Shown piece by piece: positions 8,355-16,373 of a DNA stretch of 64,000 bases. The stretch is from Candidatus Obscuribacterales bacterium. GTDB taxonomy: Bacteria; Cyanobacteriota; Vampirovibrionia; Obscuribacterales; Obscuribacteraceae. Below the pieces are notes generated by a model, which was not told where the DNA came from, made no database searches, and was given only the letters and a program-made list of their open reading frames with translations. The stretch is from contig JAIEOQ010000006.1 in the NCBI GenBank assembly GCA_019750335.1, positions 310,001-374,000 of the forward strand, written 5' to 3'. A program made the translations under genes and the position numbers. Every line of letters begins with the position of its first letter. Position 1 is the first letter of the stretch.

Positions 8355-9062
8355 ATGTCAAACAATGTAATGGCGAAAAATATTTATTCCTATTCTGGCG
8401 TAAATTCTAAGAGTAAACGTTCCAGCATTAGCATAGATACTGGTGCTGATTCTTTACCAATTGAGATAAAGGTTGTCAGCAAGCTTCCTCCAGGAGCGGG
8501 AAAAGTCATTGTTGAATCAGCACTCAAGCAGCAAAGAGAACATCCGGAATTCATTGACGAATTCAATGAACCGAGCGCCATTATTGCAAAAACCAATTTT
8601 GCAAAAGGCGATCCTACGGCAGTTTATACATTTGGTGTTGACACGCGTGAGCATGTTTTTCATCGACATGAAGGACACAGAATCATAACTGCGATCACGG
8701 GTGCCGGCGGCTGCTTATTGAAATTCAGTGTTTGTACGGCAGAACAAGCCACCTGGATGCCGGAAAAATTTTTGGATAACCTGCATATTATTCGCATTCC
8801 GGCCGACAGACTTTTTGTGTTGAGATTCTCCGGTACGGTCTATCATCAATTTTGTCCGGATAATGGGTATGACTGTGGGTTCTTTGCTGTTTCAGTACAT
8901 ACAAATGAAGCTGAAAATCTTTCCGGGGATCTCCTGCAAACTGTTCTTTCGAACGAAGGTAATATTCCGTTGTTAACTGAACCGGCTCCACGACGAACGC
9001 TGCAACTTTTGCGCGAAACAAAAAAAATGACTGAACCGGTTGAAATATTGTTGGATATTTAA
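8355..9062 (+). CDS. Cupin-like protein of the ABC importer operon, function unknown
   Basis: A 235-residue protein lying 21 nt after the permease on the same strand. Residues around 97-115 read VFHRHEGHRIITAITGAGG, which fits cupin motif 1 (H-x-H then a Gly-rich turn). A later stretch (IRIPADRLFVLRFSGTVYHQF) fits cupin motif 2, with the final His. It therefore probably binds a metal ion in a beta-barrel. It has no signal peptide. Cupin-fold enzymes next to importers often process the imported compound, but no substrate can be named. The N-terminal 45 residues are polar and look disordered. Confidence 0.7.
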   Translation: MSNNVMAKNIYSYSGVNSKSKRSSISIDTGADSLPIEIKVVSKLPPGAGKVIVESALKQQREHPEFIDEFNEPSAIIAKTNFAKGDPTAVYTFGVDTREHVFHRHEGHRIITAITGAGGCLLKFSVCTAEQATWMPEKFLDNLHIIRIPADRLFVLRFSGTVYHQFCPDNGYDCGFFAVSVHTNEAENLSGDLLQTVLSNEGNIPLLTEPAPRRTLQLLRETKKMTEPVEILLDI

Positions 9063-9066
9063 CAAG

Positions 9067-10368
9067 CTACCGTTTTCGGCTTTGCAGCATTTCAGTGATC
9101 TTGTCTTTGGCTTCGCCAGGAAAGACTAGCCAATAAGTATCGAAGCTGCCTTTGACCAGAGCTTCGATTGTTGGAGATAAAGTGGAAAGCTCTTTCACTT
9201 CACCGTCATCATTGCGCACCATGATATTGGTTTGTGGATGATTGGCCTCGGGGCGATAGAAATCATAGGGTCGCAGGCCGGTTGTTTCGATAGCTACATA
9301 ATAATCAGGGTCGAAGCCCATGGCTTGAACAATTGAACGAGCTTTGGTTTTAATCTCTTGTACTTCATCTAAAGGTAAGTGCGGAAGCTTTGCCGCATTG
9401 AACAGTTTGCGATTGAGAAAACGTTGAGCTAAATCTTTAAGCACCGGATCTTTGTCTTCGGACCAGCGTTTGATGTGATAAGTCATCTGTACATCGTCGA
9501 GTACAAGATAATCGCTTACACTAAGCTTAGCTCCGGACAACCAAGCTCTTGTTTGATTGTCGATGAAACAAAGCTCAGGACCAAGCAATCTGGCGCGTTT
9601 GATGATTCGGGCAAGCAGTGCGCGGGCTGCTAAATTTTTACGATGATAATAAACTTGCTGATACATGGAATAACGAGCAAACAAATAATCTTCAACAGCA
9701 GTTTGCCCTTTTTCGCTAGCAACAATAATTCGATCTTCCTGGCTATCAATTTCCAAAGAAGAAAGAATGCGGTGCAAAGCAAACAAGCCGTAAGCCGTTC
9801 CGGTTAAATAGCTGTCGCGCAAAAGATAGTCGAAACGATCGCAATCAAGCTGGCTTGATACTAGATCGGTAATATATTTTGGCTTGTGTGTTTTGCGCAG
9901 AACGTTAGCCATTTGCGTGGGAAAGTCTTTGTCATACGCACGCAAAACTTGATTGACTTCAGTATCGCCTTCAATGATTCGGCAAGACCAATGTTCGTGA
10001 TCGTAATTGAGTATTTTTTCGGTGACATGACTGTAGGGTCCGTGCCCTAAATCATGAAGCAGAGCGGTGGCCATGATTAAAGAGCGATCGTTTTCCACAA
10101 AAGGATACTTATCGACCAGAATGTCGATAAGTTGACGAGCGATGCACATCACACCAACTGAATGGGTGAAACGTGAGCCTTCGGCGCCCTGATAAGTGAA
10201 ATAAGAAACACCAAGTTGATGAATGCGGCGAAGACGTTGGAATTCGGCTGTATCGATTAAATCGATGATCAGTTTGTCCGATGGATTTTGCCGGTCCATC
10301 ATGATGTCTTTGTGGACCGGATCCAGATAGCTTCTTTTTCTTGCGTTCACTAGTGTCTTAAGGACCAT
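9067..10368 (-). CDS. HD-domain phosphohydrolase, SAMHD1/YwfO-like
   Basis: About 433 residues. The HD metal-binding signature is complete: HSVGVMCIARQL, then ALLHDLGHGPYSH, then SSQLDCDRFDYLLRDS supplying the distal Asp. The early segment DPVHKDIMMDRQ and the DYLLRDSYLTGTAYG region are characteristic of the SAMHD1/YwfO subgroup, which hydrolyses (d)NTPs. Exact substrates are unknown here. An ATG 27 nt upstream (10395) is also possible, but the ATG at 10368 has AGGA at seven-base spacing. It converges on the cupin-like gene with 4 nt between stops. Confidence 0.88.
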   Translation of the reverse strand: MVLKTLVNARKRSYLDPVHKDIMMDRQNPSDKLIIDLIDTAEFQRLRRIHQLGVSYFTYQGAEGSRFTHSVGVMCIARQLIDILVDKYPFVENDRSLIMATALLHDLGHGPYSHVTEKILNYDHEHWSCRIIEGDTEVNQVLRAYDKDFPTQMANVLRKTHKPKYITDLVSSQLDCDRFDYLLRDSYLTGTAYGLFALHRILSSLEIDSQEDRIIVASEKGQTAVEDYLFARYSMYQQVYYHRKNLAARALLARIIKRARLLGPELCFIDNQTRAWLSGAKLSVSDYLVLDDVQMTYHIKRWSEDKDPVLKDLAQRFLNRKLFNAAKLPHLPLDEVQEIKTKARSIVQAMGFDPDYYVAIETTGLRPYDFYRPEANHPQTNIMVRNDDGEVKELSTLSPTIEALVKGSFDTYWLVFPGEAKDKITEMLQSRKR

Positions 10369-10460
10369 CTCAGTTTCCTGGAAAGAGTTTTGCATATTTC
10401 CTGGAGATTGGCGATATATACTGCCAGGCTATATCGGTTTTATGCCATCTTGGAAACTCT

Positions 10461-10952
10461 TTAAGACACGTTTTTGTTTGAGCAATTTTTCTCGAAGATT
10501 GGCAAAAGCAAAGAGATGAAAGCGCAAAGTATTGAAGCGCCAAAAATAGCCCGTGAGATCTCATGTAGTTTGTGGAAATCTTCTTGAGCGCTAGCCATTG
10601 TCTTAATGCTAGGCAAGAGTTGCTCCATTGGCGGCACAATTACAAGAGCAAAAGCGAAAGCACAGATGATACAAATAACGCTTGAAAGTAGGCGGGCAAA
10701 AGCAAGTTTGTTGTTGGGTTTTTGTGCAGTGAAACTGCCGATTTCACCAAGGGCCAGAAGCACTGCTGCTCCGAGGGCTACTTTGCCATATTGCAAAAAG
10801 AGCGGAGCGTTATTGGCTGCTGCTTCGGCAAGGGGAACCCCTTGAGCTGTGGCTGCTTTAACCAAGACTATGGCAGAAAAAACTATAGCGGCAGACCCTC
10901 CGGATAAAAGGGCTAAAGCGACAGTGCGCAAGACGGTGGAAAGAGTATGCAT
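10461..10952 (-). CDS. Small integral membrane protein, DUF4149-like
   Basis: A 163-residue protein with four predicted membrane segments: around residues 10-32, 58-72, 85-108 and 135-152. The pattern IVPPMEQLLP followed by FHKLHEISRAIFG, just before the last helix, resembles the DUF4149/TMEM205-like family, whose function is not established. AGGA lies eight bases before the ATG. It is followed by the HD phosphohydrolase gene on the same strand about 90 nt away. Confidence 0.65.
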   Translation of the reverse strand: MHTLSTVLRTVALALLSGGSAAIVFSAIVLVKAATAQGVPLAEAAANNAPLFLQYGKVALGAAVLLALGEIGSFTAQKPNNKLAFARLLSSVICIICAFAFALVIVPPMEQLLPSIKTMASAQEDFHKLHEISRAIFGASILCAFISLLLPIFEKNCSNKNVS

Positions 10953-11037
10953 TTAGCTATTCCTGCAAGTGGCGACAGGGCTATTTTCCGACAATTTGAC
11001 GTCAATGGTAAGCAGATTAAAGTTTAGTTGCGCGTTC

Positions 11038-11051
11038 ATTAGAGCTCTAAT
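11038..11051. promoter_or_regulatory. 14-bp perfect palindrome upstream of glgP
   Basis: ATTAGAGCTCTAAT reads the same on both strands. It lies about 38 bp upstream of a TATAAT (11089-11094) that could be the -10 element for glgP. No good -35 box is seen. It could be an operator, but a single short AT-rich palindrome is weak evidence. Confidence 0.3.
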
Positions 11052-11158
11052 TGCGCTGCCCTTCGGTATGGCACAATTAAATGTTCGATATAATAGGTTT
11101 TTGGCATGTCAAGCAAGGCTTTGGTCTAGCGCTTGAGTTCAAGCTTTGGGGGTAATTG

Positions 11159-13756
11159 ATGCAACCAATCCGTACCGTAGAAGTTGTTCCTTTTTTGCCT
11201 TCGCAACTTGAGCCTTTGCGGGAGTTAGCCTACAACTTGCGTTGGACATGGGAGCATGAGATTGTCAATCTCTTCCGCCGGCTTGATGGAGCTTTGTGGG
11301 AAAAAACTGGGCACAATCCGGTTTTGATGTTGGGTACAATCAGTCAACAAGTTTTAGATAATGCAGCTAAAGACGAAGCCTTTTTAGCTCAGCTCAATCG
11401 CATATCGCAAAGACAAAAAGAGTATTTGCAGAGCAAAAGCACTTGGTATAAAAAACAACAGCGCCAAAATCAGAATGAGGTAATTGCTTATTTCTCGGCC
11501 GAATACGGCATCAACGAAGCGTTACCGATCTATTCCGGCGGTTTGGGTATTTTATCCGGCGATCATGTGAAAGCTGCCTCAGATCTGGATCTACCTTTTG
11601 TTGCTGTGGGCATAGCTTATCAACAAGGTTATTTCAGGCAGTATCTTAATCCGGACGGTTGGCAACAAGAAAATTATCCAATCAACGATTTTTACAACAT
11701 GCCAATTACTCTTGTCCGTCAAGAGAATGGCGAGCCTTTGATTATTACCGTTGACTTGCCGGGACGTCCGGTGAACATTCAAGTTTGGAAAGCACAAGTC
11801 GGACGCGTCCCGCTTTATTTGATGGATACCAATATTCCGCAACGTCGTCGTGAAGACGAAGATATTACTGATGCTCTCTACCATGCCGATCCGGATATTC
11901 GTATCCGCCAAGAGATTATTCTAGGCATAGGCGGAATGCGTCTTTTGGAAGCTCTAAAAATCCAGCCTTCGGTCTGTCATATGAACGAAGGACATTCGGC
12001 TTTCTTAGCTTTGGAAAGAATTCGCATGTTGATGGAAGAGCAAAAAATCTCTTTCTATGAGGCTAAAGAAGTTGCTGCTGCCGGACAACTATTTACTACA
12101 CATACCGCTGTTCCGGCTGGAATAGATAAATTTGCTCCGGAGCTTATTGATAAATATTTCTCCGAGTATTACGGCAAGCTGTCGATCAATCGCGATGAGT
12201 TCTTAAGTCTTGGTCGCTCTCATCCACAAGATCAAAATGAACTTTTCAGCATGGCAAATTTAGCAATCAAGCTTTCAGCTAAAACAAACGCTGTTAGCCG
12301 TTTGCATGGAGATGTTTCACGCAAACTGTTTCAAGCTAATTGGAAAGATGTGCCTGAGAACGAAGTGCCGATTACTTATGTCACTAACGGTATCCATGCT
12401 TCAACCTGGATCTCCGATGATATGGCTGAACTTTGTGATCGCTATCTTGGACCGCGCTGGGCCGAGGAAGCGGGCGATGTGAACGTTTGGCGGCGAGTGG
12501 AAGATATTCCGGATGAGGAGCTTTGGCGTTTGCGTTTACGCCGTCGCGAGCGCCTGATTGATTTCTGCCGCAAGCGTATACGTCAACAGATGGAGCAACG
12601 TGGTGCATCACCTTCTGAGGTTAAAGAAGCGGCAGAATTGCTCAATCCGAACGTGCTGACAATCGGCTTCGCACGCCGTGTAGCTACTTATAAAAGATTG
12701 ACTTTGCTTTTGCGTGATGTTGAACGCATTGCCCAAATTTTGGGCAATAAAGATATGCCGATTCAGATTATCATGGCTGGCAAAGCGCATCCGGAAGATA
12801 CACCGGCTAAAGAGCTTATTCGACAAGTAATTCGTGTCTCGCGTAACGAAGAGATCAAAAGTCGATTTGTATTCATTGAAGATTACGATATGAATGTTGC
12901 CCGCTGGCTTGTGCAAGGTGCTGATGTTTGGCTGAATACACCGCGTCGTTTTCTGGAAGCTTGCGGTACAAGCGGTATGAAAGTCGTTTTCAACGGTGGG
13001 CTTAATTGCAGTATTCTCGACGGCTGGTGGGATGAAGCTTATAACTCCAGTTGCGGTTGGGCAATCGGACGCGGTGAAGTTTATAACGATCCGACCTACC
13101 AAGACGAAGTTGAGTCAAACTCACTTTACGATATTCTGGAAAAAGAGATTGCTCCGCTTTTCTACGATCGTGATAAAGACGGGATTCCTCGTGCTTGGGT
13201 TGCGCGGATGAAAACGGCAATGATGGAGATTTGTCCTCAATTCAACATCAATCGCATGGTCCGTGAATATGCTCAAGAAGCTTATTTCCCGAGCAATACT
13301 CGCTTTCATGAATTCTTTGCCGCTTCGGCAGAAAGAGCAAAAAATCTTGCTTCATGGAAGCACAGAGTGGCAACGGATTGGTCCGATTTGCATGTAGATT
13401 CGGTTGAGGCAAAGGTCCCGGATTCGGTGCGGGTTGGAGATAATCTGCTAGTGCAGGCTGGCATCAAGCTTGGACGTTTGTCGGCTGAAGATGTTTCGGT
13501 GCAGATTTATCATGGGGCAATTGACGCATACGGCAATATTGTTGATGGTGTAACCAGCGAAATGAAGATCAAAGAAAAAAATGATCAAGGAGTTTCGCTA
13601 TTCAGCGGTGAAATTCATTATTATCGTAGTGGGCGTCATGGCTTCACTGTACGTGTAGTACCGAAAAATAGCGATTTGAGTTCGCCTTTCGAAACCGGAT
13701 TAATCAAATGGGCTTCCGGTCAACTTGCCGAAACGCCGGTGTTAGCTAAAGCCTAA
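11159..13756 (+). CDS. glgP: Alpha-glucan (glycogen) phosphorylase, short DUF3417-containing type
   Basis: An 865-residue GT35 enzyme releasing glucose-1-phosphate from alpha-1,4-glucans in the cytoplasm. An N-terminal DUF3417-like segment (PLRELAYNLRWTWEHE) is followed by GGLGILSGDHVKAASDLDLP, HMNEGHSAFL and TNGIHASTWI. The PLP-lysine motif EACGTSGMKVVFNGGLN is near residue 600 (Lys about 607). This architecture is the alpha-glucan phosphorylase form of thermophiles, actinobacteria and cyanobacteria relatives, not the E. coli MalP type. About 100 C-terminal residues form an extra beta-rich domain. The ATG at 11159 with GGGGG upstream is preferred over the TTG one codon earlier. It implies glycogen storage and turnover. 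Confidence 0.95.
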   Translation: MQPIRTVEVVPFLPSQLEPLRELAYNLRWTWEHEIVNLFRRLDGALWEKTGHNPVLMLGTISQQVLDNAAKDEAFLAQLNRISQRQKEYLQSKSTWYKKQQRQNQNEVIAYFSAEYGINEALPIYSGGLGILSGDHVKAASDLDLPFVAVGIAYQQGYFRQYLNPDGWQQENYPINDFYNMPITLVRQENGEPLIITVDLPGRPVNIQVWKAQVGRVPLYLMDTNIPQRRREDEDITDALYHADPDIRIRQEIILGIGGMRLLEALKIQPSVCHMNEGHSAFLALERIRMLMEEQKISFYEAKEVAAAGQLFTTHTAVPAGIDKFAPELIDKYFSEYYGKLSINRDEFLSLGRSHPQDQNELFSMANLAIKLSAKTNAVSRLHGDVSRKLFQANWKDVPENEVPITYVTNGIHASTWISDDMAELCDRYLGPRWAEEAGDVNVWRRVEDIPDEELWRLRLRRRERLIDFCRKRIRQQMEQRGASPSEVKEAAELLNPNVLTIGFARRVATYKRLTLLLRDVERIAQILGNKDMPIQIIMAGKAHPEDTPAKELIRQVIRVSRNEEIKSRFVFIEDYDMNVARWLVQGADVWLNTPRRFLEACGTSGMKVVFNGGLNCSILDGWWDEAYNSSCGWAIGRGEVYNDPTYQDEVESNSLYDILEKEIAPLFYDRDKDGIPRAWVARMKTAMMEICPQFNINRMVREYAQEAYFPSNTRFHEFFAASAERAKNLASWKHRVATDWSDLHVDSVEAKVPDSVRVGDNLLVQAGIKLGRLSAEDVSVQIYHGAIDAYGNIVDGVTSEMKIKEKNDQGVSLFSGEIHYYRSGRHGFTVRVVPKNSDLSSPFETGLIKWASGQLAETPVLAKA

Positions 13757-13762
13757 TTACGA

Positions 13763-14185
13763 TCAATCTTCTCGTTCAGGCCGACGGCGTTGTTGTTTCT
13801 TCTGGGAATTCTCGCGCTTTGCTTCGCTGCGACGGGCTTTGACTGCCTTGCTTATCTTGACGGCGCGACGTACGGGCGGAGGAGAAATAATTGACATGAG
13901 CATTTCATGTAATTTTTCCAGACAATCGTCGATGTTGCGGCTTTGATCGCGATATTTTTGGCTGGAAAGAATCAGCTCTCCGTCCAGAGTAATGCGGCTG
14001 GCATACTTGGTTAAAAATCGCTGCCGTGGACCGGGAGGTAGGCTTGGACTAATTGCCACCGCCCAACGTAAAATCGCTTTGCTGTTTACTTTGTTGACGT
14101 TCTGTCCGCCTGGCCCGCTACTGCGAGCAAAGGTAAAGCTGAACTCGGTAAGAGGAATTTGAACGTGAGAATTGAGAGTAAGCAT
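13763..14185 (-). CDS. arfB: Alternative ribosome-rescue factor ArfB (YaeJ-like peptidyl-tRNA hydrolase)
   Basis: A 140-residue release-factor-like protein. The catalytic GGQ lies in FARSSGPGGQNVNKVNSKA (residues 20-38). The C-terminus is a long Lys/Arg-rich tail (KAVKARRSEAKRENSQKKQQ...), which in ArfB enters the empty mRNA channel of stalled ribosomes. Length and architecture match ArfB and not RF1/RF2, which have codon-recognition domains. It converges on glgP with 6 nt between stops. Confidence 0.93.
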   Translation of the reverse strand: MLTLNSHVQIPLTEFSFTFARSSGPGGQNVNKVNSKAILRWAVAISPSLPPGPRQRFLTKYASRITLDGELILSSQKYRDQSRNIDDCLEKLHEMLMSIISPPPVRRAVKISKAVKARRSEAKRENSQKKQQRRRPERED

Positions 14186-14203
14186 GATTGACTATCCATA
14201 CTA

Positions 14204-14237
14204 CAAGAGTCCGCTGGAATAAACCAACAGACTCTTG
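14204..14237 (-). terminator. Strong hairpin between arfB and the Cys-rich gene
   Basis: CAAGAGTC and GACTCTTG form an 8-bp perfect stem. The inner bases extend it to about 14 bp with G-U pairs around a TTTATT loop (minus-strand RNA). It lies 25 nt past the stop of the Cys-rich gene and just ahead of arfB. No clear U-tract follows on the minus strand, so it may be a weak terminator or an mRNA-stabilising hairpin. Confidence 0.45.
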
Positions 14238-14261
14238 AAGCATGATTATTTTTGAAATGAA

Positions 14262-14741
14262 CTATTTGCTGAAGCTTATTGTGCAGCAGGTTTCATCCAT
14301 TTTTACTTCGCCTTTGAATCCCCATTCTTTAGCAAAATTTTGCACGCAAGTTTGGAAATTGGCTCCCATTTTTTCTTGTTGTTCCGGTGTGAGTTTGGCA
14401 ACTTTTTGCATTGATTCCCACATTGCACAAGAGAGATAGTTGAGTTTGGCGCAGTTATCATCGCCTTCAATCTCAATTTTGCTGCCGAAAACGTTGGTTT
14501 CGAATTCAGCTTTAGCTTTTACTAGTTCAAGCGGAGTTTTAACGCCGATTGATTTCAAATGCTCGAGTTGAAACTTGTGAATCATGTCTTGATATTCTTT
14601 AACTGCTTGTTCGCCGTTTTTGGAAAGAACGGTCATTGCCGCCATGCAGTTTGTAGCCATGGCGCGGGAAGCTGCTTCTTGAATTTGTTGTGTGTTCCAG
14701 GTCGGGGTTACGAGAGTTTTTTTTGTTGTAACAGTGCTCAT
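14262..14741 (-). CDS. Cys-rich small cytoplasmic protein, unknown function
   Basis: A 159-residue protein without signal peptide or membrane segment. Six cysteines fall at residues 32, 97, 105, 132, 152 and 153, mostly in the C-terminal half (DNCAKLNYLSCAMWE, FQTCVQNFAKEW, ETCCTISF). The spacing 'C...W-E...FxxC...C-x-F' loosely recalls the C-terminal pattern of the ATC-hydrolase-like family (PF14196), but the similarity is too weak to name it. The start is sound: AGGAG lies eight bases before the ATG. A 13-bp perfect inverted repeat sits upstream of it. Confidence 0.7.
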   Translation of the reverse strand: MSTVTTKKTLVTPTWNTQQIQEAASRAMATNCMAAMTVLSKNGEQAVKEYQDMIHKFQLEHLKSIGVKTPLELVKAKAEFETNVFGSKIEIEGDDNCAKLNYLSCAMWESMQKVAKLTPEQQEKMGANFQTCVQNFAKEWGFKGEVKMDETCCTISFSK

Positions 14742-14763
14742 TTAATGAACTCCTATTGGAAAT

Positions 14764-14797
14764 TTACCTGTTTCAATTGTAGTTTTGAAACAGGTAA
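14764..14797. promoter_or_regulatory. 13-bp perfect inverted repeat upstream of the Cys-rich gene
   Basis: TTACCTGTTTCAA and TTGAAACAGGTAA are exact reverse complements separated by 8 nt. The element lies 23-56 bp upstream of the minus-strand ATG at 14741 and 31 bp past the stop of the carbonic-anhydrase-like gene. No U-tract follows, so an operator (TetR- or MarR-like geometry) is more likely than a terminator. Both remain open. Confidence 0.5.
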
Positions 14798-14828
14798 TAT
14801 TAGTCGGCCCTAATAGATGCTTCTTAAT

Positions 14829-15398
14829 TCATCTTGGCAGGTGGCTGGCAGAGGCTTCGAAGAAGCAATGAGCATTGCGTGGCACGAATAATCCGGTATC
14901 GGGGTCGTAAACCGACAACCAATCGTATTCATGATCGTAAACACAACCAATCAAGCGCAGTTCGTTTTTGCGTTCTGCTTTCGGCAAGTATTGATCCAGC
15001 CATTGCAGTTGCTGAATCACTTGTTGCTCCAAATCATCATCGCCTTTGAGAAGACGGCAGTTGCTGTGAGCGCAAGTGACGATTGTTTGCAAATTGCTGC
15101 ACTCGCTGCTCTTAAACAGTTCGCTGAAACTTGATTTTGTCATAGCCTCGTCCACTTGGGCGCAGGGTTCTTGCGCCTGGTCGGAAAGAATGAAACCGCC
15201 GGCCACTTGAATAATCAAGCAAGAACCAAAAGATTGTACGAGCCAACTGAAATTAGTTGAATTAGGATCGCAGCAAGTAAAAACGATTGTATTTATTTTT
15301 TTGTTTGCTTCATTCGACTTCAGCACACCGTTGGTTACGGTTAAATCCGAGCCAGGAATGATGCGAAAGAAACCGCCATACGGTACTTCATGCAACAT
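14829..15398 (-). CDS. Beta-carbonic-anhydrase-like protein with altered active site
   Basis: A 189-residue protein with the layout of a beta-carbonic anhydrase. TCCDPNSTN (Cys42-x-Asp44) stands where the family has CxDSR. GSCLIIQVAGGF stands for the 'F-x-x-RNAG' strand. TIVTCAHSNCRLL (His111, Cys114) stands for the HxxC zinc motif. The three candidate zinc ligands are kept, but the Arg of the Asp-Arg dyad is Asn46, so hydration activity is doubtful. The ATG at 15398 has GAGGA at good spacing and is preferred over a TTG 18 nt upstream. It is the last gene of a block with SulP, UspA-like and ArsR genes. Confidence 0.6.
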   Translation of the reverse strand: MLHEVPYGGFFRIIPGSDLTVTNGVLKSNEANKKINTIVFTCCDPNSTNFSWLVQSFGSCLIIQVAGGFILSDQAQEPCAQVDEAMTKSSFSELFKSSECSNLQTIVTCAHSNCRLLKGDDDLEQQVIQQLQWLDQYLPKAERKNELRLIGCVYDHEYDWLSVYDPDTGLFVPRNAHCFFEASASHLPR

Positions 15399-15460
15399 GG
15401 ATTTTCCTCTGGACAAGCTTAAGGAATAGATCTTTTTGATTTGCAGCTAAAAGCTTGGGA

Positions 15461-15859
15461 TCAACAAAGAACAGCTTGTTTCAATAACCAGAGACGATTT
15501 TTCTTCCAGACTAAAAGGCGTGGTTTTAGCTTGGTGAGTGCTTCAAAATGAACAGGACAGTCGAAAGTCAGGGAAACAATCGGCAAAATAATTACTGGCG
15601 GTGCTTCCGGATTTAAAGCGCGATTATTGCGGGAAGGTAAAAAAGGTTGCAGCCTATGGCAATCTTCTTTAATTGGAATATCTGCCGTATCGGATTCATA
15701 GAGCTCCGATGTAATCTGTTCCAGAGTTTCGCTGGCAACGGTGGAAACAGTGCAAAATAAGATTAGAAAAGAGAGGCAGAAAGCAGCCATAGTGATAGCG
15801 CGAGGTTGAAAATTCAGCCTCGAACTGAAAAATCGCCAGCTTTGCTCTAGGTTGAACAT
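15461..15859 (-). CDS. Hypothetical exported or membrane-anchored protein
   Basis: A 132-residue protein not recognised. Residues 23-43 form a hydrophobic segment (TMAAFCLSFLILFCTVSTVAS) ending in a plausible signal-peptidase site. If translation starts at the internal ATG (codon 24), this would be a normal signal peptide; from the first ATG it would be a membrane anchor. The mature part is about 90 residues with two cysteines (KEDCHRL, TFDCPVH). It begins 4 nt after the UspA-like stop, so it is co-transcribed in the SulP block. Confidence 0.6.
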   Translation of the reverse strand: MFNLEQSWRFFSSRLNFQPRAITMAAFCLSFLILFCTVSTVASETLEQITSELYESDTADIPIKEDCHRLQPFLPSRNNRALNPEAPPVIILPIVSLTFDCPVHFEALTKLKPRLLVWKKNRLWLLKQAVLC

Positions 15860-15863
15860 GCTC

Positions 15864-16364
15864 TTAACTTACCACGGATCCCTGTGGGATAAGGCGTAAC
15901 TTTGGCATATTATCATGCACTGGTGGCTTGATCACATAAACCAGCTTATCAGTTTTATCAATTACTTGGCGAGCCAAACTTTTCTTAAAAAGACTATCTA
16001 TACCTTGATCTGCCTTAGTGAGCATCAGGATTAAATCGGCATTCCACTCTTCGGCAAATTCGGCGATGGCATCGGCAATTCTGGCGCCAAATATTACGCG
16101 CATTGAAATTGTCACTTCAGGCAAATGCATTTTTAATGCGCTGGCAACTGTTTGTAGTTGGGCTGTTTCCTCTTCGGCTTGTGCATTTTGTTTCTTTAAG
16201 AGCGAGATTCCGGCAATGGCGGAAAAGGGCGGATTATCCAGCCAGGCTGGTTCAATTACTTTCAAAAGTGTGATTTCAAGACTATTTAGCTCTTCATTTG
16301 TAGCTAATACGGATGAAACACGATTGACGATTTGCATATCTTCAATTGGAATCAATATTTTCAT
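15864..16364 (-). CDS. Universal stress protein (UspA)-like domain protein
   Basis: A 166-residue Usp fold. MKILIPIED is the first strand, and an insertion is followed by ARIADAIAEFAEEWNADLILML and a C-terminal LVYVIKPP strand. The nucleotide-binding 'G-x2-G-x9-G-S/T' motif of ATP-binding Usps is not intact (TKADQGIDSLFKKSLARQVI), so it may be a non-ATP-binding type. It starts 10 nt after the SulP gene, with a GGGGG ribosome binding site. SulP-Usp pairs occur in several bacteria, where Usp domains may modulate transport; that role is inferred. Confidence 0.8.
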   Translation of the reverse strand: MKILIPIEDMQIVNRVSSVLATNEELNSLEITLLKVIEPAWLDNPPFSAIAGISLLKKQNAQAEEETAQLQTVASALKMHLPEVTISMRVIFGARIADAIAEFAEEWNADLILMLTKADQGIDSLFKKSLARQVIDKTDKLVYVIKPPVHDNMPKLRLIPQGSVVS

Positions 16365-16373
16365 AGAAGCCCC

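Noticed and set aside
12608..13102. 164-codon minus-strand frame inside glgP
   Set aside because: It lies wholly within a strongly supported GT35 gene on the other strand, and the translation has no recognisable domain; a shadow of biased codon use.
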